From Vulcanisaeta distributa JCM 11213 (GTDB lineage: Archaea > Thermoproteota > Thermoprotei > Thermoproteales > Thermocladiaceae), in contig BBCS01000013.1 of the NCBI GenBank assembly GCA_001316125.1, forward strand, positions 1 to 50,567: DNA of 50,567 bases, written 5' to 3'. The position numbers and the translations under genes were made by a program. The number at the start of each line of letters is the position of its first letter. Within the stretch, counting starts at the first letter, position 1. Below the pieces are notes generated by a model, which made no database searches, had not been told where the DNA came from, and worked only from the letters and a program-made list of their open reading frames with translations. Shown here in pieces: positions 40,149 through 48,759 of this stretch.

Positions 40149-40313
40149 CTCCTTAATTATTACCTCAATGACCCTTGCCTTGTGGTTCCTCTCCTCATAA
40201 TCAATGTTTATGATTAATTCCCATAGTGTGTCTAGGGCTTTGTCTTTGCTTATTAAGCCCCCCCTCTTACCAAGTTCGATTACCCTGATTGCCTCGTTTA
40301 TGAGTTAAACCAT
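40095..40313 (-). CDS. Small helical protein with a doubtful start
   Basis: About 70 aa on the minus strand: INEAIRVIELGKRGGLISKD, ALDTLWELIINIDYEERNHK, ARVIEVIIKELARD, then a short tail and stop at 40095. The only ATG (40313) is followed two codons later by TAA, so the true start is unclear or the sequence holds an error. The amphipathic composition supports coding. It is upstream of nothing on its strand except antisense sequence of the VirB4-like gene. Confidence 0.35.
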
Positions 40314-40358
40314 TGGATCATTCATTAATTGCCCTGCTTAATCATTCAAAGCCCTCAC

Positions 40359-40611
40359 CTAGCTTTGCTTATAAGCCTTTCTATCCCAGGTAATCAACGG
40401 CTTGACACTCACAATCTCAACCTCACTCAGAGGCTCAATACCAAACCCCCCCCACCACGGCTGGTTTCAAAAGCCTAACGCCATTAATCTCAATAAGCCT
40501 AAAACCATACCTAACAACAACATCAACATAGTCAGCATCCTCAACACCAAGGCATTTAATGAACACTGCAGGTAGGAGCACCTGGTTATTAACATAAACC
40601 TTTACAATCAT
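40359..40611 (-). CDS. AbrB/SpoVT-like transcription regulator
   Basis: About 83 aa after correcting a C8 tract at 40447. Start at ATG 40611 (MIVKVYVNNQVLLPAVFIKC), then LGVEDADYVDVVVRYGFRLI and KPAVVGGFGIEPLSEVEIVS, ending LITWDRKAYKQS. The 'V.V...q.llP....k.LGv.daDyv.v' pattern is the swapped-hairpin AbrB fold used by archaeal DNA-binding regulators. It lies in the ~800-bp gap before the polytopic membrane protein and is transcribed away from it, so it is a candidate regulator of the divergent transfer genes. Confidence 0.6.
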
Positions 40612-40780
40612 TGGTAAACAATTCCTCAGTGTCATGACATGGTGCTGCGTGGGAGTTTCTTAAGTATTATTGTCGACCAACCCTACGAAGTGCCACCCTT
40701 ATTAATGCCCTGGATAAACTAATCAATGACCAACTTATTAAACTATGCCATTCTAATCGAGGGCTTGGTTGTGATGGTTT

Positions 40781-43120
40781 ATGGGTTGGTTAGGGGGTGG
40801 TGTTGAGGTTAGGAGGTTTATTGCGGCTGGTGCTGCCTTAATCATCGCCTACTTCCTGCCGAGTCTACTAGACATTGCACTCCCTGGTTCTCCGACTTAC
40901 TTAGTGCTTTACCGCGAGGTGGAGAGCCTAGTGAGGGATTGGTCAGTTGTTTACTACGCGAGTGCCCACGCAGGGCTTGCCTGGGCTGTCGATGATGATA
41001 CTTAACGTCATTGCCCTGTTGTCATCCTTCGGGCTAGCCTTAGTCCCAATCCAGTACCTAGCTGTTATCCAAAGCCTGGGCTGGGTTGTTGATCCGATTG
41101 CGGATGTTATCTTCGCGGTCATGCACATTGCTCAAGTAATGACTGCCGTACTCCACACAATCGCGTATTTGGCGTGGTTCAGCTACGCGATTGCCCCCAT
41201 TTATCATCGGCATCGCCGCCCCGCTAATGGCGATGGATAGGACAAGGGCCTCCGGGGGGGTTGCTCTGTTCATAATTACCATGACGATACTCTTCATAAC
41301 GAGTATCGCGGCTAAGGACGCACTGGTTGCTTCAAGGGTTCAATTGATGAATGAGACCGTTGCATTGATGAGCTGGCTCGGCCAAAACGCACCAAACACC
41401 ACCCTCAGGGGGGGCTTCCTCATTTTGAACAGCCAATACCCATACCTAGTCAGTGGGGGGGCCCTCTACGGCATTAACTACACGGTAATTGGTAAGTCGG
41501 TAATACCCACTGAGCACCCAGTGAGTGGCTTCACCGCATTCACAGGCTCAGCAACGCCGATAAACTCCTTCGGAGTACCAAGCATCAGCAACACCACATT
41601 CCTATGGCTAGCCATAAACCCAGGATACAACTGCCTACTCCTAACCTACGCAGGCAACCAAAGCACTGCGGAGCCATGCGACTCAGCGGCTTACCTAAGC
41701 AGTAACGCCACCTACGCGGAGGTCATTGAGTTCGGCAACCCACCATTCAACGCACTAACGGCCTCACTAAACGGCTCAACGTGTACACGGGAGCCTGGCA
41801 GTGGCTCAACCCACCAAGCAAGTACTCAGTTGATTACTCAAACAATACGGCGGTCATAAAATTCACAATAAACGTACCACCCGAGAAGTGCATAAACATA
41901 ACAAACCCGAGGACTGGCTTAAACGAAACTATCTGCACACCGGGCACTGCGTCGGCGGTGCTCTGGCTCTTCGCAGGCAGTGCCGTGGTCAACCTACAAG
42001 CGGGTATTGGCAACTCCACTGAGTGCCGCTACTCGGTTGAGCCAAGTAGTTTATACAAGACCGTCAACATTAAGGAAGAGGAGGGTGAGATTGAGGCATT
42101 AATCAGCAAGCTAAATGAGGAGATAAGCATTGGTAAGGAAATCACGGGAATAGGCAAAAACCTAAGCCTAACCCTACCGAGCCCAGAACCAGCTGGCTAT
42201 GAACAAAGGGAGGTCGAAATAACGTGCACTAATTACTCGAACGAGTCAGTGCCAGTCACTGGCTCGGTAACAATTACTGGCAACATTAACAACCCTTGGT
42301 TGGATTCGACCCAATCGGCTTGACTCCATCGACCACCTGGATTATGGACTCAGTAGTTGTTGGTAGCCGGGAATTAATCACTGGCTGGTCGTACTTCAAT
42401 GGTTTGTTGATTGGCGTGGGCTACTTCGTGCCGAGGTGGCTTGCTGAGTCAGTGGCAATATTCGGGCTTCTAGACGGGGGGGCAATGTGCTCGTGGGATT
42501 CCCAACAATGCTGGGCCCGGCATGGGCTTTGCTAGGCAGCGTCATCATGGACCTAAGCCTAGTACTCTACCTACAAATAGCCGGCGTAAGGAGTGTGCTG
42601 GGCAGGCTGCTTAGGAGGCTAGGTCGTCGATCAATGCGAGGATCAAGGGCCTTAGGGAGGGCATAGCCTCTAGGATGCATAGGAGCAGGAGGCTCGGAAG
42701 GCTAGTCAAGCCCATCATGCTCATGCACCACGAGGTCTTGAAGTCAGTGAGCGCACTGAGGATGCCAATCAACCACCCGGCCTTGGCCAGGCTAAGGCGT
42801 TACTTACCGAGCCCCCCCTGGGACCAAAGCCCACTAGCCAAGCCAATGAACGCGTTTTTGGAGGACCTCGAGGCACACCTGAGGGGGGGTAGGGCAGCGA
42901 TTTACGGGGGGGAGTCGGGCAGGACAAGCCTCGCGAGGGCTGCTGGGATTGGCGCCAATGTGGCCTCACTCCTTAGGGAGTACCCGAGGATTAGGAGCTT
43001 GGCGAGAGGGGGGGTAGGCTTCACGAAGCCACTGGATTGAGGTTTAGGCGCGGCGTCGAGGTCGATAGGAGGGCCTTCACCCACGGCGGTGTGGCTGGCG
43101 GTTATGCGCCAGCCACCTAA
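40781..43120 (+). CDS. Polytopic membrane protein, CedA/TedA (VirB6-like) candidate
   Basis: About 780 aa rebuilt from at least seven frames. Membrane helices: RRFIAAGAALIIAYFLPSLL, NVIALLSSFGLALVPIQYLA, HIAQVMTAVLHTIAYLAWFS, PFIIGIAAPLMAM and VALFIITMTILFITSIAA. Then a large extracellular, N-glycosylation-rich domain (about 41340-42300), more helices (AESVAIFGLLDGG, then LLGSVIMDLSLVLYLQI) and a basic cytosolic tail (INARIKGLREGIASRMHRSR, RLGRLVKPIMLMHHEVLKSV). The topology fits the CedA/TedA channel of crenarchaeal DNA exchange, homologous to bacterial VirB6. No sequence hallmark proves it. The stop overlaps the next ATG (TAATG). Confidence 0.5.
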
Positions 43121-43527
43121 TGACGAGGTCCACGGCCAGGAGGGTTAGTATTAGGGGCGCCGTCGATGACGTCATTGCGGCATTAAGCATCCCGAGGCCG
43201 TTCAAGGTGAGGGCAGTTAGGGATCCGGGGCTTAAAGGGTTAATGGAGTCGCTGACTGCTGGGTGGGTCGATTCTAGGGGGGGCTTGGTAATGATGAAAT
43301 CGAGCACTGACTCGGCTAAACTCCTTGCGGTAGCCATAGCTCCGTACGTTAGGGATCTCCACGGTAGGGCACTTGCCGGCTTGAGGAGGCTTGGTGAGGC
43401 TAGGGAATTGATTAATGCCCTAATTAGGGGGGGTGAGCTGCATAGGCTAGTTGAGCTAGGCCAATTAATGGGTGTTGATTATGAGAGGGCGAGGGAGTTG
43501 CTCGAAAGAGCCTTGGTGATAGGCTAG
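43120..43527 (+). CDS. Basic helical protein, first part of a large helical locus
   Basis: 135 aa. ATG 43120 shares its A with the stop of the channel-like gene, so it is translationally coupled. Segments: STARRVSIRGAVDDVIAALS, LKGLMESLTAGWVDSRGG, LLAVAIAPYVRDLHGRALAG, LIRGGELHRLVELGQLMGV. It is helical with repeated 'RGG.L..LVE' pieces created partly by G7 tracts. The same style of sequence continues from 43535, so this may be one long gene split by an indel. Confidence 0.45.
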   Translation: MTRSTARRVSIRGAVDDVIAALSIPRPFKVRAVRDPGLKGLMESLTAGWVDSRGGLVMMKSSTDSAKLLAVAIAPYVRDLHGRALAGLRRLGEARELINALIRGGELHRLVELGQLMGVDYERARELLERALVIG

Positions 43528-43534
43528 GGCCTTG

Positions 43535-45085
43535 ATGCCTAGGCACCTCAGTGATGGGCGTGTTAGGGATTTGGCTAGGGGGGGCGATATTAGGCAAGTC
43601 ATTGACGCACTGCATAGCCTAAGGAATGGTGTGGCGCTGAGCACGATGCCTCAAGCCCCCCCTCCTCAATGCCTTCAGGGATAATGCCAGGGCCATCGAG
43701 GTGATTAACAGCTGGTGGCTAGGCACGTGGATAGGATTAACAAGGCATTAAGCAGTGGGGCTAACAATGAGGAGTTGATGCTAATTAATAGGCTCAGTGT
43801 TGGGGGGGAGCTTACAAAAGCCCTTAAGCCACTCGTTAAGGCCAAGTTTAGGGAAGCCCTCGAAGGGAGGGCTTGGGAGTCGGCAGTCAAGGAGGCCCTA
43901 CCAACGGCTATCGGCAATTTCCTGAGGGGCGTTGACTACGGCGGCTGGGCTAGGGAGCAGGTCAAGGCGTCTAGGGAGTTCAACGCCTTCATGAGGGAGT
44001 TTGGGAGGCTGCTTAGGGGTGGAGCCAATGCGTTGATTGGCGGTAGGGTCTTCAGTGAGGTCTTCCCTAGGGTCGCCTCGATTGCGAGGGGTGACTTGCT
44101 TGTTGACTCCGTCGTTAGGCTTCACCTCGCCGTCACGGCTAGGGAGGAGGTGGTGAAGAGGCTTAGCGTTGGCGGTAGGGGCTCCGTGGTTAATTTGATT
44201 GATTACGCAGACTCAGTGCATAGGCAGCCGTTGGCTGCATTACTGGAGTTACTGGGTGAGCTCGGGATTGACCTGGGCAGGGCAATCGAGTGGCAGGGAT
44301 ACTCGGAGCAGTATGGAAGGCTGGGCATCAGGCCCAGCGAGTTGAAGGCTTTGATTAGGGCGTTGAGGGCTTTGATCGAGGATGGGTTCATCAAGTACGG
44401 CGATGTCGAGGGCGTCGCCAGGGACTTGGCCATCAAGGCTTCGGCGGCTAAGCCCAACAGTGATGTCTTCAGGGAGTTCCACAGGGATTTGTGGGGCTTT
44501 GTCTTGGGGGGGAGCGAGTCCGCGAGGAATGTTGGGCCTGGCGAGTTAATAAGTGTCGGCTCAATCGATGAGGGTAAGCTGGGCATCCTGCTCAGTAGGT
44601 ACATGCCTCCCGAGTTGGTAATCGACATCCTGGACCAGGTCAGGCACTACGCAATCGATGAGGCGGAGGCGCTGCTTAGTAGGCTCAGGGATAGCCTGAG
44701 CAGTGAGGTCGACTCGTTGAGGGGGGGTGAGTTGAGGGGGGGTTTGGAGGCTAAACTGAGTGATTTGGTTAGTAATGGCGGGCTCGGTGATGTGGGTGAA
44801 TTGAGTAGGGAGGTTGATGGGGGGGTTAGGAGGAGGTTGGTGCTTCATGAGGCGGCTTTGAACGCAGTCAACAACGCCTTAAACGCGTTGAGTTATAACG
44901 AGAATCCCGAACTGAGGATCCAGCTACTGAGGGCTTCGGTGAATGCCCTTAGGGATTCGCTGGGCAAGATCATCAATGGGTTTAGGGATGCGGAAATCGG
45001 CATTGGGGCATCAAACTTAATTGAGGCTGTGATCATCAGTGAGTCACTGATCAACGGCCTAAGCAGGTATAGGCAGCCTAAATAA
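43535..45085 (+). CDS. Large alpha-helical protein of the transfer locus
   Basis: About 515 aa after breaks near 43658 and 43715. Pieces: MPRHLSDGRVRDLARG, DIRQVIDALHSLRNGVALST, LLNAFRDNARAIEVINSWW, DRINKALSSGANNEELMLIN, GRLLRGGANALIGGRVFSEV, LLELLGELGIDLGRAIEWQG, LVLHEAALNAVNNALNALSY. It is almost entirely helical, Leu/Ala/Arg/Glu-rich, with no Cys and no enzymatic motif. It could be a scaffold, coiled-coil or relaxosome-type protein; this is inference from position between the channel-like gene and the second HerA-like ATPase. Many G7 tracts give 'RGG'. Confidence 0.45.
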
Positions 45086-45102
45086 GTGGTTAATTTGATC
45101 TA

Positions 45103-45772
45103 ATGATGATTAGGCTGGTCCTCGGCAGGCTCGACTACCGGGGGAATCAATGCTGGAATAACCTTCAGGCTTGATGGCGACACCAAGGTACTCAATGGAG
45201 TACCTAATGCAAGGCTCAATGCACTGGGTAGGGCATTGATTAATAGGGTGTTTCGCGAGCTTGGCATTAACTGTGACGCCGGTCACTTAATGGCTTTGGG
45301 CGAGGTCCTCGAGGACTGCGGATTCGCGATGCCGGCAAGTGCCGAGTTCACGGGCGAGTTCAGCGTTGACGAGCTCAGGAACTCCCTATACTCAGCGCCA
45401 ATACCCACTATTGAGCCATTATCAACGATAATAGGCTTGGCCCTCGCATCCTCGCTCAAAGTCAATGTCGAGTTCTACAGCGACCTATGGCAAAGGCTCA
45501 CTGATGCACTAAGCCAGTTGAGGGCGTTGGGCGTTGACATTGCAATACACAGCAGTGTATTCGACATCAATAGGGTGTTTGTCTTCGATGAAGTGATTAG
45601 GCGTTTGGTCAGAATACCGAGGGTTGACGAGATTAGGGATACGACGGAGTTCAATAGCAAGGTCGAGGTCATCGGCTTGAGTAGGAGGTTCGTTGATTAC
45701 CCAATTAGGCAGTTCAGCATTGCGGAACCACGGGAACCAACAATCGATGAGGGGGGTGATAAACGCCATTGA
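45103..45772 (+). CDS. Hypothetical protein of the transfer locus
   Basis: About 223 aa after one break near 45145. Start MMIRLVLGRLDYRG, then NAGITFRLDGDTKVLNGVPN, ALGRALINRVFRELGINCDA and MALGEVLEDCGFAMPASAEF. The middle is helical (YSDLWQRLTDALSQLRALGV), then VFVFDEVIRRLVRIPRVDEI, ending near IREPTIDEGGDK. No known motif. Its 3' end overlaps the next gene by 17 nt in another frame. Confidence 0.45.
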
Positions 45773-45995
45773 GGTCTTGGTCAAGGACTTGGGTGGTGTG
45801 GCTACGCTCAAAGCCTTAAGTGACATGGTTGGTCAAGAGGCTGTGCTCAAGGCCCTATCAATGGGCTACGCAGTTTACAACCCAGGGGGGGACTTGACGG
45901 TTAGGGCGACGACTAAGGCACTGGCCCTTTTAAAGCAGTTGGGTAGTGAGAGTGATGTTCTGGGGAAGGAGGGCAGGTCAAGTGAGTCAAGTTAG
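45756..45995 (+). CDS. Small winged-helix-like protein
   Basis: About 79 aa from GTG 45756: VINAIEVLVKDLGGVATLKA, LSDMVGQEAVLKALSMGYAV, then GGDLTVRATTKALALLKQLG and a polar tail. The helix-turn-helix-then-hairpin order ('VLVKDLGGVATLKALSDMVG...MGYAVY....LTVRAT.KAL.LL') looks like a small winged helix, perhaps a DNA-binding adaptor. It overlaps the preceding gene and the GTG start of the HerA-like gene, so the three are probably translated together. A G7 tract adds a Gly in the wing. Confidence 0.45.
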   Translation: MINAIEVLVKDLGGVATLKALSDMVGQEAVLKALSMGYAVYNPGGDLTVRATTKALALLKQLGSESDVLGKEGRSSESS

Positions 45996-47300
45996 TCAGC
46001 AAGCCGGTCAAGTGGGCTTGGCGACTCAGAAAGACCCGTGCAAGCCTAGCCTTAGGGATATGATCAATGAGCCCGCCAATTACTTATTCCACTTCATGGT
46101 ACTTGACGAGACCCACGCGGTGATATTTGGCAGCATAGGCACTGGTAAGACCACGCTAATCAAGAACGCCCTCTTGAACATGCCGTGCGACTACGCGGTG
46201 ATTGTGTTTGATGTCGCGGCTCATACGAGGGATACACAGACTACCACGCACCATACCCACTAAACCCAATGGAGTACCTAAGCGATGTTGAGTTGCTTGA
46301 CGTCCTAAGTGAGGTGCTTACCATGAGGTTCCCGAGGCTTGGCTACGTGATGACCCCCCCCGCAATGGAGTACATGCTCATGAGGCAATCAGTGAACTAG
46401 CCAATGGGGGATCGAGCGGTCAAAATGAGCAGCCTACCGGGCAGGCTTCCTCGGATCGAGGCAGCGCTCGATTGGTGTGGTGATCAAGCACCTAGAGGAT
46501 TCGATTAGGAGTGGAGTCCTTGCTAGGGAGGATGAGGTTAACTCGGCTAGGGGATTGATTAGGCGATTGCAGTACTTCAACCACTGGGTCTTCGCTAGGA
46601 CACACCCACTAATCAATAGGTTGTTTAATGGCGAGTTGAGGGGGGGTAGGTCAGTGGGTATAGACCTTAGGTGGTTGAGCCCAGTCCAGAGGTGGTTCTA
46701 TGTACTGGCCTTCCTGGCGGTGACGAACTCCCTAGGTGTTGGAAACCTCATACTGGTAATCGACGAGGCTCACTTGTACTTAAGGCTTGGTGAGTCGACG
46801 CTAACGGCTAGCGTTAGGTTGGTAGGAATTACAACAGGTACTTCGCGTTGATTACCCAGTCGATCGGTGACGTACCGGGTGAGTTCATTAGCATGAATAA
46901 GCTGTTCGTTGAGTTCCCAACAATGTTCCATAGGCCGGAGAACGTGGTGTTTAGGGAGTTCGGCTTCAAGGCATACTTCGGCCGCAATGAATTCTATGAC
47001 GCCACCAAGGGCCTCACCTCAATAATGCCTCCGCACTGGGGCAAACCACTGACGGCGTTGATGCACCTGCACATAACCAATAAGCAACTCCTCGAGATGA
47101 CGACTGAGAAGAAGCCACACCTGGAGCTGAGGGTCGAGGTGGACCCAACAATACCGCCAAAGCAAGGAGTAACGACACTCAGGGGCTGCGCGGAGAGGTT
47201 CAATGTAAAGCCCGAGGTGATTAGGGAGTTTGGCTTCACGCACCAGAGACTTAACCACCTACTTGGGGGGGGTGTTTGGGAGTGCATTGGGATGCCCTAG
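45982..47300 (+). CDS. HerA/VirD4-like ATPase (second transfer ATPase)
   Basis: About 440 aa in four or more frames. Start GTG 45982 gives SQVSQQAGQVGLATQKDPC, then VLDETHAVIFGSIGTGKTTL (Walker A) and YAVIVFDVAG. Corrected frames supply YHAPYPLNPMEYLSDVELLD and MRFPRLGYVM. The C-terminal half has SVGIDLRWLSPVQRWFYVLA, NLILVIDEAHLYLRLGEST (Walker B), FALITQSIGDVPGEF and LFVEFPTMFHRPENVVFR. The order and the Q.I motif fit HerA/TraG/VirD4 coupling-type ATPases that pump DNA. Short for VirD4, without a membrane anchor. The most damaged stretch is 46210-46480. Confidence 0.6.
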
Positions 47301-47830
47301 CGTTCTTCATAGAGCCTAGGAGCCTAATATTCGGTGGGAGTGTGGTTATTGGCTCGTTGACTGTGGAGGTTAGTGGCTGCGTGGTCTCTGTTGGGGGGGG
47401 TGTTGACCACGTTAGGGTTGTCGTCGACCACCTGCGCAGTGCCGTTGGGAAGGGAATACCACTGCACACAGCATACCCGTCAGAGTACATGGATGTGGTT
47501 ATGTACTTCCTAACTAGGCTTGGGGGGGTTCCTAGGACAATGGTGAGGTACGTGAATGCTGACCCGAGGTTTGTGCCGTTTAGGGCTTTCGGCGATACTG
47601 ATGTGGTTAGGAACATTGGTTACTTGCACGGCATTAAGCAGTTAATAATCAACAAGCAACTCCACCACCACTGCGGGAAGACATCATACGCAATACACGC
47701 ACTACTAAGGGCGTCAGGCTACAACGCAGACGAGGAACTGGCGAGGAGGTACAGAGCCGATGCCATGCAGAATAAGGCTGGCTTAATTGCCGTCAAGCCA
47801 GCCTTAAATTCAAAGCGCCTTAATTATTAG
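47276..47830 (+). CDS. Hypothetical protein
   Basis: About 184 aa. DALAFFIEPRSLIFGGSVVI, GSLTVEVSGCVVSVGGGVDH, VRVVVDHLRSAVGKGIPLHT, PRFVPFRAFGDTDVVRNIGY, IKQLIINKQLHHHCGKTSYA and a helical end (ELARRYRADAMQNK). The N-terminal strands alternate with hydrophobic residues; the C-terminal half is helical with a His/Cys cluster (LHHHCGK). It overlaps the end of the HerA-like gene and has no unambiguous start (TTG 47276 or GTG 47282). A hairpin follows its stop. Confidence 0.45.
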   Translation: MGVHWDALAFFIEPRSLIFGGSVVIGSLTVEVSGCVVSVGGGVDHVRVVVDHLRSAVGKGIPLHTAYPSEYMDVVMYFLTRLGGVPRTMVRYVNADPRFVPFRAFGDTDVVRNIGYLHGIKQLIINKQLHHHCGKTSYAIHALLRASGYNADEELARRYRADAMQNKAGLIAVKPALNSKRLNY

Positions 47831-47856
47831 TGGAGGTTATGAGCCCCCCCTGACTA

Positions 47857-47890
47857 AACCACCTGGGGGGGATTGCCCGGGCGGGTGGTT
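47857..47890. repeat. GC-rich hairpin with a CCCGGGC core
   Basis: AACCACC and GGTGGTT (7 bp) enclose a G7 tract and GCCCGGGC. The same CCCGGGC core recurs six times at 50161-50567, so this looks like an isolated unit of that repeat family, here in the gap between two genes. It could also act as a terminator. Confidence 0.55.
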
Positions 47891-47944
47891 GGGGGGGGTG
47901 ATCCATTGGCTGGGCCCCTCCGCACTGGCGTGGCCCTGGGCATA

Positions 47945-48245
47945 ATGGCTATGAGACTAAGTACGTGGTAGGGCCCTGCCTCTGCTCAGGCGTTTCATTG
48001 CCGAGGAGCTTCCTAGGCACAAGCTCAATGTTAGGGTTGATAATGGCTTGTTTAAGTTCACAGTGAGGGATCTCAGGAGGTACTTCGCTAGGTACTTGGG
48101 GGGGAGTGAGGTTGTTGGTGCGTTGATTGCGATTACGGCCGGCGGCTACCTAGTGGCAGAGTTAGATAGGTTTGGTTACGAGGTGGTCCAAAGCCGTAGG
48201 GGGGGAGTGTACGTAGTGAGGAGGGTGGGTGGCAATGAGCGATGA
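47945..48245 (+). CDS. Small basic hypothetical protein
   Basis: About 100 aa after one correction near 47970. MAMRLSTWRALPLLRRFIA, EELPRHKLNVRVDNGLFKFT, VRDLRRYFARYLGGSEVVGA, then LIAITAGGYLVAELDRFGYE and VVQSRRGGVYVVRRVGG. The Arg-rich helices and the ending beta hairpin ('GYLVAELDRFGYEVVQ..GGVYVVRR') look like a winged helix, so DNA binding is plausible. It overlaps the coiled-coil gene that follows, by about 11-17 nt. Confidence 0.45.
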
Positions 48246-48759
48246 TGAGAGGATTCTCGAGCTTAAGGAGTACGTTGATAGGAGGCTTAGTGAGTTTAGG
48301 GATGAGCTTCTCGACTACCTGGATTCGATTAAGTCTAGGGATGTTGAGAGGGTCAGGAGGGAGTTAACCAAACTCCTCATTAGGGAGATCGAGGGCTTGA
48401 GGAGTGAGTTGCTCAGTGAGGTTAGGTCGAGGGGGGGTGACCTTGAGGTCATTGCTAGGAGGATTGATGAGTTAAGTAGGGAGGTCAGTGCCATTAGGCA
48501 GTTGGTTAGTAATCAACCCAACATTGATGCTGTTAGGCGTGAGGTTGAGGCTGTGGAGGCTAGGCTTAGGTGGTTTGTGATTGACAGGGTCAATGAAATC
48601 GAGGTTAGGAGGAGAAGGAGCAGTGCCAAAAAGGCGGTACTACTTCTCCTTGGAATAGCCGTCGGCGTTGCGGTTGTTATTGCCCTATCCCTCGAATTAG
48701 CCCCCCCATGGCTCATACCGCTAATCATAATCATGGGCTTAATACTCCTTAGGAGGTGA
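48235..48759 (+). CDS. Tail-anchored coiled-coil protein
   Basis: About 174 aa. A long charged coiled coil (DERILELKEYVDRRLSEFRD, ELLDYLDSIKSRDVERVRRE, IDELSREVSAIRQLVSNQPN, EVEAVEARLRWFVIDRVNEI) ends in two hydrophobic helices (KAVLLLLGIAVGVAVVIALS; PWLIPLIIIMGLILL). The C-terminal anchor would hold the rod at the membrane, facing the cytoplasm. ATG 48235 is preferred over GTG 48229. Its TGA overlaps the helicase start (GTGA). Possibly a tether or scaffold for the helicase or pilus machinery. Confidence 0.6.
   Translation: MSDDERILELKEYVDRRLSEFRDELLDYLDSIKSRDVERVRRELTKLLIREIEGLRSELLSEVRSRGGDLEVIARRIDELSREVSAIRQLVSNQPNIDAVRREVEAVEARLRWFVIDRVNEIEVRRRRSSAKKAVLLLLGIAVGVAVVIALSLELAPPWLIPLIIIMGLILLRR

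Noticed and set aside
47396..47830. Relaxase gene for a conjugative element
   Set aside because: The protein has an LHHHCGK cluster but no recognisable HUH motif or catalytic Tyr pair; not enough to call a relaxase.
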